Below, in pieces: positions 53,182-61,928 of a stretch of DNA of 64,000 bases (position 1 is its first letter; each line of letters begins with the position of its first letter). Below the pieces are notes generated by a model. It was not told the DNA's origin, searched no databases, and saw only the letters and a program-made list of their open reading frames with translations. This stretch comes from an uncultured Opitutia bacterium (GTDB taxonomy: Bacteria > Verrucomicrobiota > Verrucomicrobiia > Opitutales > UBA953): the NCBI GenBank assembly GCA_903840355.1, contig CAIMFJ010000007.1, positions 1-64,000 on the forward strand. The letters run 5' to 3'. A program made the position numbers and the translations under genes.

Positions 53182-54459
53182 GTGAATTCCTCGGAGCAAC
53201 TTTTTCAACGTGCCCTGACTATGATCCCAGGGGGCGTTAATTCCCCAGTGCGGGCCTTTCGTTCGGTGGGCGGTACGCCGTTCTTCACCCGTTCGGCCCA
53301 AGGTGCCCGTTTGACCACGGTCGACGGCCAAGAGCTTATCGATTTTGTGCTGACTTGGGGGCCTGCCATTCACGGGCATAACGATACGGAGATTCGGGAC
53401 GCGGTCCGTGAGGCCCTCGATCGGGGGACCAGTTTCGGCACGCCCAATCCTTCCGAGGTGGCGATGGCAGAATTAATTTTGGCCTGCGTGCCTGCGGTGC
53501 AAAAAGTCCGGATGACGAATAGCGGCACGGAAGCGACGATGTCGGCCATTCGTCTGGCCCGTGGTTTCACCGGTCGTCCGAAGATTATTAAATTCTCGGG
53601 CTGCTACCATGGTCACGTGGACTCGCTTTTAGTCAAAGCGGGCTCGGGTGCTTTAACCCAGGGCAATCCTGACTCCGCCGGCGTGACGCCTGGCACGGCC
53701 GCCGACACGATTGTGGTCGAGTATAATAACTTGCCCGCCTTGCAGGCGGTCTTTGCCGCGGAACCTCAAACTATTGCGGCCGTCATCCTTGAGCCCTATC
53801 CCGCCAATGTCGGGCTGATTTTGCCGGCCCCTGGTTTCTTACAAGGCTTGCGCGACCTTTGCACAAAATACGGTACGGTGTTGATTTTTGATGAAGTGAT
53901 GACGGGTTTCCGTTTGTCCTTAGCAGGCACCCAAGGTCTGCATAACGTGGTGCCAGACTTGGTGTGCATGGGCAAAATCATCGGTGGCGGTTTACCCGTC
54001 GGTGCATTGGGCGGTCGGGCGGAAATCATGAATCAGCTCGCACCGTTGGGACCAGTTTATCAGGCCGGCACTTTGAGCGGTAATCCTTTAGCGATGGCGG
54101 CGGGTTTGGCGGCGGTGCGTAAATTACAACGCACCAATCCTTATCCCCGATTGGAGCAGTTAGGGGTCCAAGTGCGTGACACTTTATTGGGTGCGGCCAA
54201 GGCCAAGGGGATTCCCTTGCAGGTGCCGCAAGTGGGTTCGATGTTCTCCCTCTTTTTTAACGAGCGCCCGGTGCAAAATTACGATCAAGCGATTGCATCG
54301 AATGGTGATTTATACCGTAAGGTCTTTCGTTACGCTTTGGACCACGGCGTCTACTTGGCCCCTTCGCCTTATGAAACGGCGTTTTTGTCGACCGCTCACG
54401 AGGGGCGTGATATCGAACAAGCTTGCACGGTGTTCGCTGCAGCCGTTAAAGCCCTCTAA
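53182..54459 (+). CDS. hemL: Glutamate-1-semialdehyde 2,1-aminomutase
   Basis: PLP enzyme giving 5-aminolevulinate in the C5 pathway, 425 residues if translation starts at GTG 53182 ([18 protein letters not shown] after the start). The frame is open back into dnaK, but that upstream part has no family similarity and would cross the terminator. Features: [41 protein letters not shown], and the PLP lysine in [18 protein letters not shown]. The non-ATG start deserves note. It is followed five bases later by proC. Confidence 0.94.
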   Translation: MNSSEQLFQRALTMIPGGVNSPVRAFRSVGGTPFFTRSAQGARLTTVDGQELIDFVLTWGPAIHGHNDTEIRDAVREALDRGTSFGTPNPSEVAMAELILACVPAVQKVRMTNSGTEATMSAIRLARGFTGRPKIIKFSGCYHGHVDSLLVKAGSGALTQGNPDSAGVTPGTAADTIVVEYNNLPALQAVFAAEPQTIAAVILEPYPANVGLILPAPGFLQGLRDLCTKYGTVLIFDEVMTGFRLSLAGTQGLHNVVPDLVCMGKIIGGGLPVGALGGRAEIMNQLAPLGPVYQAGTLSGNPLAMAAGLAAVRKLQRTNPYPRLEQLGVQVRDTLLGAAKAKGIPLQVPQVGSMFSLFFNERPVQNYDQAIASNGDLYRKVFRYALDHGVYLAPSPYETAFLSTAHEGRDIEQACTVFAAAVKAL

Positions 54460-54464
54460 ACTTT

Positions 54465-55268
54465 ATGCCTAAACTTGCTTTTATCGGGTCGGGTCGCATG
54501 GCCAGTGCGATGGTGCAAGGCTTGCTCCGTTCGGGGGCTTGTCAGCCTAGTGATATCACGGTCATCGGAGGGCAGGACAACACGGCGTCGGAATTATCTC
54601 AAGCCACGGGGGTGCGGGCGGTGACCTCGCCGCTGGATTTATTAGCGGGTGCGGATGCGGTGGTGTTGGCTTGCAAGCCTCAGCAGTTTGCGGGCTTGGA
54701 TCCAGCGTATGCGATGTTGGCTCGCGGGAAGTTAGTCTTGTCGATTTTAGCTGGCACCCGTCTAGTCAGTCTGAGCAAATTTTTTAATGGGGCTCGCAAT
54801 GTAGTCCGGGCGATGCCGAATACACCAGGTGCGGTCGGGCAGGGTATCACCGCGCAATGTTCCGTTGTCGCACTGAGCCCTGAAGACGCCCTCATCGTGC
54901 AGTCGATTTTGTCAGGTCTCGGTCGGATCTTAGAATTACCCGAAGCGATGTTTGATGCCGTGACAGCGGTTTCAGGCAGCGGCCCCGGTTTCTTCTTTGA
55001 ATTCTTGGCAGCCTATGAGGCCGCGGCCGTGGAATTGGGTTTTACGCCTGAGCAGGCCAGTCTCCTGAGTCGGGAAACGTTCCGTGGCTCCCTTGGTTTG
55101 TTAGCGGCCACCCGTGAGACTCCCGATAACTTGCGGACGCAAGTCACTTCCCCAGGCGGCACCACGAAGGCGGGTTTAGATGCTTGGGCATCGGCTCAAT
55201 TTCGTACCACGGTAGCCAACGCTCTCATCGCCGCTCAGCGTCGCTCGGCGGAGTTAGGCAAAGCCTAA
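54465..55268 (+). CDS. proC: Pyrroline-5-carboxylate reductase
   Basis: Last step of proline synthesis, 267 residues. The N-terminal Rossmann motif is LAFIGSGRMASAMVQGLL. The centre has VVRAMPNTPGAVGQGITA, and the dimerisation domain has AVSGSGPGFFFEFLAAYE and VTSPGGTTKAGLDAW, the substrate-binding signature. It begins five bases after hemL, so the two are probably co-transcribed, although the pathways share only glutamate-derived precursors. Confidence 0.95.
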   Translation: MPKLAFIGSGRMASAMVQGLLRSGACQPSDITVIGGQDNTASELSQATGVRAVTSPLDLLAGADAVVLACKPQQFAGLDPAYAMLARGKLVLSILAGTRLVSLSKFFNGARNVVRAMPNTPGAVGQGITAQCSVVALSPEDALIVQSILSGLGRILELPEAMFDAVTAVSGSGPGFFFEFLAAYEAAAVELGFTPEQASLLSRETFRGSLGLLAATRETPDNLRTQVTSPGGTTKAGLDAWASAQFRTTVANALIAAQRRSAELGKA

Positions 55269-55281
55269 AACGGCGGCGGAT

Positions 55282-56814
55282 TTATTTTTCCAAGACCACG
55301 TGGTCAATCTGCTGACCCTGCTGGTCGATTTGTCGGAGTTCAAAACGCTTTTTGCTTAAGTCGATTAACGTGAACGAGTGAATGCCGTCGACGTATTTGG
55401 CGTTGAAGGGGGCGTAGTTAGCTTTTACTTCGACCGGAAGTTTCGAGAGAACTTTTTCAATATTACCCTTATAAAGCGTGGCCCCGCCGCCGCCGGAGAC
55501 GAAGTAGACGATCCCGTGGGCATGCGTGTTTTTTTCGCCGTCAAAGGCTTCATCGATTTTGAAAACGCCGTTGACGTAGGTTGGCGCTTCTTTTGGGGTA
55601 TCCTTGGTTACGTGTTCATCCTTGGCCTCTTTGTCGGGGTCTTTCTCTTTTTCTTTCGGCAATTCAAGGGGTACTCCGGATTTGAGGGGAGCTGGGCCTG
55701 GCGTGGGTGCAAAGGTGAAGGGCTTGCTGCGTTGGTAATTATGCACGTGCCCGGCAAAGACGGCATCGACGCCACACGCTTCAAAAATCGGGGCCCAACG
55801 GCGGCCTTTTTGTTCGCCATAGTGTTGCGGAGTAATCTCGAACATCGGCACATGCATGCTGACGAATTTCCAAGGTTGGTGACTGGCCTTTAAGTCTTTT
55901 TCCAGCCAAGCCGCCACGGCGGGGTCGTCGGGTTTGCCGCCGCCACCATTATTGATGACGACGATGTGGGCCGGGCCAAAATCGAAGGAGTAATGAGCTA
56001 AGGCAGGGTAGTGTGCACCCGCATCGTGTCGGAATTTTTCGCCCTGAGTCGTCGGCGGCACCGGGGTGGTCCATGCCCCTTCGCCGGGGCCATTTTGCGG
56101 GGCGTTGAAGAAGTAGAAGACTGAGTAAGCGTCGGGCAGGGTGGGGCTGAGTTTGCCGACGGTGGTGTCGTGGTTGCCGAGGACGGCGTAGAATGGAATC
56201 TTGCCCATCATGGCAGCACCCAGTTTTTCGGAAGGCGCTTCCGCTTCGTTATAAGTATTCCAAAAATACTTCATGTAATGGTAGGCCCGACCGGAAGGGT
56301 AAACGATGTCGCCGAGCATCACCATGAACTGAGGCTTGGTTTCGTGGATGTGATAAGCGATCGCGTACTGGTCTGCTTTGCCGTTGGCGAGGTCACCCAC
56401 CATGACAAAGCGAATCGGTTGATGGGCACTGGCGCGGGTGTGGGCCGTGTTCTGGGCTACAACCTTATCGCCTAGTTTAAGTGTGTAGGTGAATTCCGTG
56501 TCTAAGGGCAGTCCCGTTAAGGTTGCCGTGTAGCGGCGATAATGTTGTTCCGCTTCAGGTTTGGCAGGGGGCTTGGTCGGTGCGGCAGCAAAATCCAGCG
56601 GGGTTACTTCAACGTCGGCGCGGGCAAGTGTGGTTGTGTTTTTGGCGGCATATTCTAACCGATAATTCCCTGGGGTGGCATCCGTCACCCACAGGATTTT
56701 AATTTCATCGGTGGCTTCGAGCCCGCTTTGTGAACTCGGTTGCAAGTAGGGCTGTACGAGTAGGGTTTGGGCACTCGCACTGACTCCGAGAAAACAAAGC
56801 AGGTGGCGCAGCAT
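55282..56814 (-). CDS. Secreted purple-acid-phosphatase-like metallophosphoesterase
   Basis: 510 residues with a short signal peptide (MLRHLLCFLGVSASA). The N-terminal part (about 20-120) is a fibronectin-III-like domain, as in purple acid phosphatases (NYRLEYAAKNTT, GLPLDTEFTYTLKLGD). The dimetal site follows: VMVGDLANG, VMLGDIVYPSG, AVLGNHDTTVG, SMHVPMFE and FAGHVHNYQR. An acidic, Lys/Pro-rich insert near residues 385-415 (KEKEKDPDKEAKDE) is unusual. Likely phosphate release from organic phosphate esters in the periplasm. It converges with proC at 13 bp distance. Confidence 0.9.
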   Translation of the reverse strand: MLRHLLCFLGVSASAQTLLVQPYLQPSSQSGLEATDEIKILWVTDATPGNYRLEYAAKNTTTLARADVEVTPLDFAAAPTKPPAKPEAEQHYRRYTATLTGLPLDTEFTYTLKLGDKVVAQNTAHTRASAHQPIRFVMVGDLANGKADQYAIAYHIHETKPQFMVMLGDIVYPSGRAYHYMKYFWNTYNEAEAPSEKLGAAMMGKIPFYAVLGNHDTTVGKLSPTLPDAYSVFYFFNAPQNGPGEGAWTTPVPPTTQGEKFRHDAGAHYPALAHYSFDFGPAHIVVINNGGGGKPDDPAVAAWLEKDLKASHQPWKFVSMHVPMFEITPQHYGEQKGRRWAPIFEACGVDAVFAGHVHNYQRSKPFTFAPTPGPAPLKSGVPLELPKEKEKDPDKEAKDEHVTKDTPKEAPTYVNGVFKIDEAFDGEKNTHAHGIVYFVSGGGGATLYKGNIEKVLSKLPVEVKANYAPFNAKYVDGIHSFTLIDLSKKRFELRQIDQQGQQIDHVVLEK

Positions 56815-56844
56815 AAAACCCTTTAAAATCAGGTTAACCGCGAA

Positions 56845-57603
56845 TTATTTCGTCGCGGCCCAAACTTTCAAATCATCAAAGCAACCTGATTGACCTGCCA
56901 CGCCGAACTCGATTTTGGATTTGGTGGCGTGGGCGATGCCAGGAGATTTCAAGTAGGCCACCGGCTTACCTTCGATGCACATCCGCATTTCGTCGCCGAC
57001 CGTTTCTACCGTGAGGTTATACCATTTGCCTACTTCGAGGGCGGGTTTGATGGGGAAGGTGGCTTGGCGACCTTGGAGTAACTTGGCGACTTCGGCTTTC
57101 TTGCTCGGGTCGTTCTTCATTTCGTAAATATCGTTCCGCATGTTGCCTTCTTTTTCGTCGATGATGGTCGCGCTGAACGTTTTGTCCTTTGGGTTGTAGC
57201 GCACTTGGGCTCGGCAGATATGGCCGTAGTGGCAGCCCGTGTATTTCCGATCGTCGAACTCGACATCCATCATCGTGGCGCCTTCGAAGCAAATTTTGCA
57301 TTCCACAATGCTATCGCTAGTCGGTAATTCCAGACCATGCACGGCGGCGTGGGCGGTCACGGCGGGCTTGCCGTCGGCGGCGGGGATGTTTTGGGCCCGG
57401 GTTTGCGTACCCTTGAGCGCACCCTTTTCGAGGGTAAAGGTTTGGACTACTTGGTGCCAGCGTTTGTCCGGTTGGGCGCCTTCGAAATTATCTTCAAACA
57501 AGAGGTCCTTTTTCTTCCCGATTGGTTCGGCAGGAATGCTGGGGGTGCTGGTTTCGGCAAAAAGGGACAGGGCAACGAAACCTAAGAGCGTAGCAGGATG
57601 CAT
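56845..57603 (-). CDS. Secreted concanavalin-like (DUF1080-related) protein
   Basis: 252 residues with a signal peptide (MHPATLLGFVALSLFAE). LFEDNFEGAQPDKRWHQVVQ and GKWYNLTVETVGDEMRMCIE, with KIEFGVAGQSGCFDDLKVW at the end, show the beta-sandwich typical of DUF1080 and LamG-like proteins. A central YTGCHYGHICRAQVRYNP segment, with Cys and His, is distinctive, and four Cys in all could make disulfides. A glycan-binding or glycoside-cleaving role is likely but unassigned. It lies 30 bp upstream of the phosphatase gene and is probably in the same operon. Confidence 0.75.
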   Translation of the reverse strand: MHPATLLGFVALSLFAETSTPSIPAEPIGKKKDLLFEDNFEGAQPDKRWHQVVQTFTLEKGALKGTQTRAQNIPAADGKPAVTAHAAVHGLELPTSDSIVECKICFEGATMMDVEFDDRKYTGCHYGHICRAQVRYNPKDKTFSATIIDEKEGNMRNDIYEMKNDPSKKAEVAKLLQGRQATFPIKPALEVGKWYNLTVETVGDEMRMCIEGKPVAYLKSPGIAHATKSKIEFGVAGQSGCFDDLKVWAATK

Positions 57604-57725
57604 GGGAGGTAGGGGGTGATGAAATAGACATCCAGAATACCCCGAGGTTCAATCCAATTGCATGTGCCAGTGGAAATTCTGACGGGCGAGGTTGACCGTT
57701 CTGGGCTGGCAATTAGGTTAAGGCT

Positions 57726-58430
57726 ATGCACCGGGCGTTCCGCTATTACGACCTCATCATGGGGGCTTTTGTGGCCGTGCTCTTATGTTCTAATTTAATT
57801 GGGCCGGCTAAAGTTGTGGAATTGAAACTGCCGTTTTTCGGACTGACGCAATTTGGGGCCGGCAATCTCTTTTTCCCGCTTTCTTATATCTTTGGCGATA
57901 TTCTGACCGAGGTTTACGGGTATGCTTTATCGCGCCGGGTGATCTGGACGGGCTTTGCGGCGATGCTCTTTGCGACCTTCATGGCCTGGGTCGTGCTCGC
58001 TTTGCCCGTGAGTGCACGCGAGCCATTTAGTTTGCAGCTGCAACCGGCGCTCGAACTCTGTTTTGGGGGCGGGTGGCGCATTGCCCTGGGTTCTATCATC
58101 GCGTTTTGGATCGGGGACTTTTTGAATTCGTATGTCTTGGCGAAGTTGAAAATCCGCACGCAAGGTAAGCACCTCTGGTTGCGGGTGGTAAGTTCGACGA
58201 TGTTGGGGCAGGCCGTGGATAGCTTGGTCTTTTACCCTCTGGCTTTCGGAGGGCTTTGGACCGCGGATACGCTGGGGCGCGTGATGCTGACTAATTGGAG
58301 TTTCAAAGTCCTCGTCGAGATCGCGATGATTCCCTTTACCTATTGGGTGTGCGCTTTTTTGAAGCAGGCAGAGGGCGTCGACAAGTACGACACCGACACC
58401 CATTTCACGCCGTTTACTTTAGAAGATTAA
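57726..58430 (+). CDS. yhhQ: Queuosine-precursor transporter family protein (YhhQ/VUT)
   Basis: Inner-membrane protein of 234 residues with six predicted helices. Family motifs include FFPLSYIFGDILTEVYGYAL near the start and SSTMLGQAVDSLVFYPLAF in the second half. Members import 7-cyano- or 7-aminomethyl-7-deazaguanine for queuosine in tRNA. No preQ1 riboswitch was recognised in the 120-bp leader. The stop codon overlaps that of the convergent TIM-barrel gene by four bases. Confidence 0.9.
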   Translation: MHRAFRYYDLIMGAFVAVLLCSNLIGPAKVVELKLPFFGLTQFGAGNLFFPLSYIFGDILTEVYGYALSRRVIWTGFAAMLFATFMAWVVLALPVSAREPFSLQLQPALELCFGGGWRIALGSIIAFWIGDFLNSYVLAKLKIRTQGKHLWLRVVSSTMLGQAVDSLVFYPLAFGGLWTADTLGRVMLTNWSFKVLVEIAMIPFTYWVCAFLKQAEGVDKYDTDTHFTPFTLED

Positions 58431-59305
58431 GGAACGCTGAGTTCTTCTAGAAGGTGGACTAGTTCTCGCCCGTAGCGCACATAGGCCTCAAAGCGTTCGG
58501 CTGGGGAAGCTTGGGCTGCTTGGGCTCCAAGGTGCACGATGTTGGCCACGTGGGGTTCAATCGTGGCGCCCGCTCGGTAGCCCGTGGCAATGAGGTCTTG
58601 GAGGATGAGTCGAACTTGGGCAGAGCCTTGGCCAGGGAAGGTAAAGGCTTGGCTCTTCGTCCCCGGACCAGCGGCTTGGCAGTCTTTAATATGCACGTAG
58701 TGGATGAACGGCCGGATGGTATGATAAAATTCTAGCGGATCTTGGCCGTAAGCGACCGTGTTACCGATATCGAACAAGTAGCCGACGTTAGGATGATTCA
58801 GTTCTTCCATGAACCGCCGGGCATTCAAGGCGGAGGAGCCGCCCCAGCCTTCGCAGTTTTCGTGTAACAGGACGATGTCGTGGTCGGCGGCGATCTTGGC
58901 CATCTCACGGTAACGACGCAGGCCTTCCTGACGCCACTCGCTTTCAGCGGTGCCAGCTTGCATCCAACTCATCGTTCGTACCCACCGCGTCTTCGCGCGG
59001 TGTAGGCGGGGGATGAGGGTGCGGAGGTCGGTGAGGTCGACGTTGAAGTCCCCCGTAATTGGTCGACTCCAATTGCCAATGGCCGAGGCGAAACTGGAGA
59101 CCCGGAGTCCTGCCGCTTCGATCGCCGTCATCGCTTGGGCGAACGCAACGTCCGTCAGGGCGGGGCTGCAGGCCTGCTGCCCGTCGATGAGGCGTAGTTC
59201 GAGGGCCTCCCAGCCTAACGTTTTTTGGGCCTTAATTTGGCCTGCTAAGTCGTTCGCCGCTTCGTCCGCTAAGCCGGATAGGGGGAAGGGGAGTGCAGGT
59301 GCCAT
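58427..59305 (-). CDS. Sugar phosphate isomerase/epimerase family TIM barrel
   Basis: 292 residues, AP-endonuclease-2/xylose-isomerase-like fold. Metal ligands can be placed at LLHENCEGWGG (Glu), GYLFDIGNTVAYG (Asp), YVHIKDCQAAG (His, Asp) and GATIEPHVANI (Glu). No signal peptide is clear, so it is probably cytoplasmic. Such enzymes isomerise or epimerise sugars or 3-keto intermediates; several Verrucomicrobia copies sit near Gfo/Idh genes. Substrate unknown. Confidence 0.85.
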   Translation of the reverse strand: MAPALPFPLSGLADEAANDLAGQIKAQKTLGWEALELRLIDGQQACSPALTDVAFAQAMTAIEAAGLRVSSFASAIGNWSRPITGDFNVDLTDLRTLIPRLHRAKTRWVRTMSWMQAGTAESEWRQEGLRRYREMAKIAADHDIVLLHENCEGWGGSSALNARRFMEELNHPNVGYLFDIGNTVAYGQDPLEFYHTIRPFIHYVHIKDCQAAGPGTKSQAFTFPGQGSAQVRLILQDLIATGYRAGATIEPHVANIVHLGAQAAQASPAERFEAYVRYGRELVHLLEELSVP

Positions 59306-59394
59306 GGTGCGGATGCTGTCGAGGGGGTGGCGGGCTTAAAGAAAAAATCAAAAAGTTCGTCACGCGAGCAACCCTGCCCCTTTTGCGGAGTTTA

Positions 59395-59559
59395 ATGTAT
59401 ATGAACTTAGCGGTGCTCCTCTCCGGTCTAAGCGTCCACCTCCTGATCCTGGCTGCGGTGGTCAATCTTTGGTACGTGAGGAGTTTTAAGAAAGATAAGA
59501 AAGAAGGCCTCCCGGCGGAGGGCTTACCGAAAAAAGTTACTGACCATGTGTCGCGTTAG
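59395..59559 (+). CDS. Small single-helix membrane protein
   Basis: 54 residues from ATG 59395 (or 52 from ATG 59401). One hydrophobic helix (VLLSGLSVHLLILAAVVNLW) is followed by a Lys-rich tail (RSFKKDKKEG). A GGAG at 59387-59390 is one of the few Shine-Dalgarno-like motifs in the window and fits either start. The frame continues up to 59293 without protein-like sequence. The next gene starts 15 bp later, so it may be co-expressed with the SGNH hydrolase. Function unknown. Confidence 0.55.
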   Translation: MYMNLAVLLSGLSVHLLILAAVVNLWYVRSFKKDKKEGLPAEGLPKKVTDHVSR

Positions 59560-59573
59560 TTAAGAGTGGGCCG

Positions 59574-60374
59574 ATGAAGTTCTGGTATCAGGTCATTACA
59601 TGCGGAAGTTGGCTGATGGTGAGCTTGCTGGGGGCCTCCGAGCAGCCTGAGCGGGTGCTTTTTATCGGCAATAGTTACACCGGGGTAAATCAGTTGCCCA
59701 AAGTCTTTGGGGAAGTTGTGAAGAGTGCCACGGGTGCGGCACCCGTGATTAAGTCGGCGACGCCAGGCGGGCAGACTTTATTACAGCAACTCAGCCAGAA
59801 ACCTAGTTTGGCTTTAATCGATGAAGGTAATTGGGATGTCGTGGTCTTGCAGGGACAAAGCCAAGAGCCGGCATTAGCGGAAGTGAGTCCCAAACTTCGC
59901 CAAGAATTTTTGGATAGTGCCCAGCAACTGGCGGGGCGGATTCGCACCAAGAGTCCGCGAGCCCGCCTTTTCTTTTACGAAACTTGGGCCCGTCATGCGG
60001 ATTATTGGCAGAAAGATCCGCAAGCGACTCAGGTGGGAGCTAACCCCGTCGAGATGCAGGCCCGTTTGCGACATTGGTACACGGCGGCTGCCGACTTAGT
60101 AAAAGCTGAGGCGGTGGTGCCCGTGGGCGATGCTTGGGAGTTGAACTACCAGAAGTCTCCCTCGCATCGTTTGCATGCCCCGGATAATTCGCATCCTAAC
60201 TTTGCGGGGACTTACTTGGCGGCTTTGGTTTTCTATAAGACGATTTACCATCCCGCAGATTTAAAAATCGCTTACCGTGAGAAGTTATCGGCCGAAGAGG
60301 CGCAAGAGTTGCAAACCTTGGCCCAAGCGGTGAAGCCCTTGCCCTTGGGGGTTAATAAACCCGCGGCTCGCTAA
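59574..60374 (+). CDS. Secreted SGNH-family hydrolase
   Basis: 266 residues with a signal peptide (VITCGSWLMVSLLGASEQ region). Block I is VLFIGNSYTG (catalytic Ser). The middle has VVVLQGQSQEPAL with the oxyanion Gln-type block, and the end has DNSHPNFAGTYLAALVF with the Asp-x-x-His pair. SGNH enzymes deacetylate or de-esterify carbohydrates and lipids. It is followed by a sialate O-acetylesterase-family gene, which suggests a role in removing O-acetyl groups from glycans. Confidence 0.85.
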   Translation: MKFWYQVITCGSWLMVSLLGASEQPERVLFIGNSYTGVNQLPKVFGEVVKSATGAAPVIKSATPGGQTLLQQLSQKPSLALIDEGNWDVVVLQGQSQEPALAEVSPKLRQEFLDSAQQLAGRIRTKSPRARLFFYETWARHADYWQKDPQATQVGANPVEMQARLRHWYTAAADLVKAEAVVPVGDAWELNYQKSPSHRLHAPDNSHPNFAGTYLAALVFYKTIYHPADLKIAYREKLSAEEAQELQTLAQAVKPLPLGVNKPAAR

Positions 60375-60426
60375 GAAGCCCGTTTTCAGGCTGGAACTCA
60401 GGGGAGGATTCTCTGTCTATGGGGGC

Positions 60427-61842
60427 ATGCGATGCTTATCCCCCTTCGTTAGTTTATTGGTCGCCTTGGGCCTGCAGGCTGGCGACTTAAAGGTTTCGAC
60501 GATTTTTTCCGACCACGGCGTGCTGCAAGCCGGCGAGGCCGCGGTTTATGGTCATGCCAAGCCTAACGCGAAAGTAGAAATCTCGTTTGGGGATAAGACC
60601 GTGACCACGCAGGCTTCGGATGCCGGCTTTTTTAAGACTAATTTAAAAGGCTTAACCCCCACCGAAGAAGGTCATGATCTGATTATTAAATCAGGCGAGG
60701 AAACTTACACCGCACACGACGTGATTGTGGGCGAAGTCTGGATGGGTTCGGGTCAGTCTAACATCGACATGACTGTGGCGGGTACTTTTGACGTCAAAAC
60801 TGCCGTGGCCCGTCCACGCGATAACGGTTTACGCGTCTTTTTAGTCGCCCGCATTCCTGCGGCTCAGCCTGTGGAGGATGTAAAGGGCTCGTGGAAAATC
60901 GCCGACCCCACGACGGTTCCAGGTTTTTCTGCTACCTCCTATTATTTCGCTTATGCCTTACGTCAGGATATTAAACAACCGGTGGGGATTATTGTGAGCT
61001 CGATTGGTGGCACGCGTGCGGAAGCTTGGGGTCCTAAGGGTGTCTACGATGACGTTCCCGAGGCCAAGGGTTGGGAAGAGAAAGAAGCGGCTGCGGTTAA
61101 AGCCCGTGAAGCCAAACACGATCCCAGAGTTGCTCCCGTCTGGTCCAATGGCCCGCACATGAATTGGAATGGGATGATTTATCCATTAATTGGCTACAGT
61201 TTTAAGGGGGTTTTCTGGTATCAAGGGGAGTCAAATGCTGGTCAGGGCGAGGATTACAAGTGGGTTTTGGGCTCTATGATTAAGTCTTGGCACAAGGCTT
61301 GGGGGAGCGATTTCCCCTTTATGATTGTGCAATTGCCCCGATTCATGGCTAAGAAGCCTTTGCCTGTGGAAGAGGGTTGGGCTAAAATCCGTGAATCGAT
61401 GGAGTGGATCGCTGATCATGTCCCTAGTGCGATGATGACGGTGAACATCGATTTAGGAGATGAGAAAAATATTCACCCGAAGGATAAATTGGCCATCGGT
61501 CAGCGCTTAGCGGCCTTAGCACTCCAACGGGTTTATAAATTACATGAAACCGGCAGCGCCCCTCGCGTCGTTGCAGCTAAACTCCAAGGGGATGCTTGGG
61601 TGCTGACTTATGATCGCCCCGTGGTGTTGCGCGGGGAAGGGAAGGGCTTTGCGGTGCTGGGCACCGACGGCAAGTGGTCGTTTGCTCAAGCCAAGGCCGA
61701 GGGCAAGACGGTGACCGTTTCGGCCGAAGGCGTGAAAGCCCCCACCGAGGTGCGTTATGCTTGGGCTAATTTCCCAGAGGTTTCGGTGTATGCGGATAGC
61801 GCAGATGCCCTGCCTGCGGGCCCTTGGCGGAGCTCGAAGTAA
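60427..61842 (+). CDS. Secreted sialate O-acetylesterase family protein
   Basis: 471 residues with a signal peptide (MRCLSPFVSLLVALGLQAG). The family core includes STIFSDHGVLQ at the N-terminus, WMGSGQSNIDM with the catalytic Ser, IVSSIGGTRAEAWGP, WNGMIYPLIGYSFKG and VFWYQGESNAG. A C-terminal beta domain ends with VRYAWANFPEVSVY. These enzymes remove O-acetyl groups from sialic acids or from xylan and other plant glycans. Just upstream is the SGNH hydrolase; a strong terminator ends the unit. Confidence 0.9.
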   Translation: MRCLSPFVSLLVALGLQAGDLKVSTIFSDHGVLQAGEAAVYGHAKPNAKVEISFGDKTVTTQASDAGFFKTNLKGLTPTEEGHDLIIKSGEETYTAHDVIVGEVWMGSGQSNIDMTVAGTFDVKTAVARPRDNGLRVFLVARIPAAQPVEDVKGSWKIADPTTVPGFSATSYYFAYALRQDIKQPVGIIVSSIGGTRAEAWGPKGVYDDVPEAKGWEEKEAAAVKAREAKHDPRVAPVWSNGPHMNWNGMIYPLIGYSFKGVFWYQGESNAGQGEDYKWVLGSMIKSWHKAWGSDFPFMIVQLPRFMAKKPLPVEEGWAKIRESMEWIADHVPSAMMTVNIDLGDEKNIHPKDKLAIGQRLAALALQRVYKLHETGSAPRVVAAKLQGDAWVLTYDRPVVLRGEGKGFAVLGTDGKWSFAQAKAEGKTVTVSAEGVKAPTEVRYAWANFPEVSVYADSADALPAGPWRSSK

Positions 61843-61889
61843 GGCGTCTGGCTTAATAATTTTTTAATTAAAATTGAGTCGGTGTCAGC

Positions 61890-61922
61890 GGGGGTTAAGG
61901 TCCTAAGCCTTAACCCCCTTTT
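61890..61922 (+). terminator. Intrinsic terminator between the acetylesterase and dehydratase genes
   Basis: Perfect 11-bp stem GGGGGTTAAGG/CCTTAACCCCC with a seven-base loop and four T. Its U-tract ends six bases before the GTG start of the next gene. Confidence 0.92.
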
Positions 61923-61928
61923 GTTTTC

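Noticed and set aside
57604-57725. Possible preQ1 riboswitch before the YhhQ-like gene
   Set aside because: No recognisable aptamer pseudoknot or A-rich tail; only short unrelated matches.
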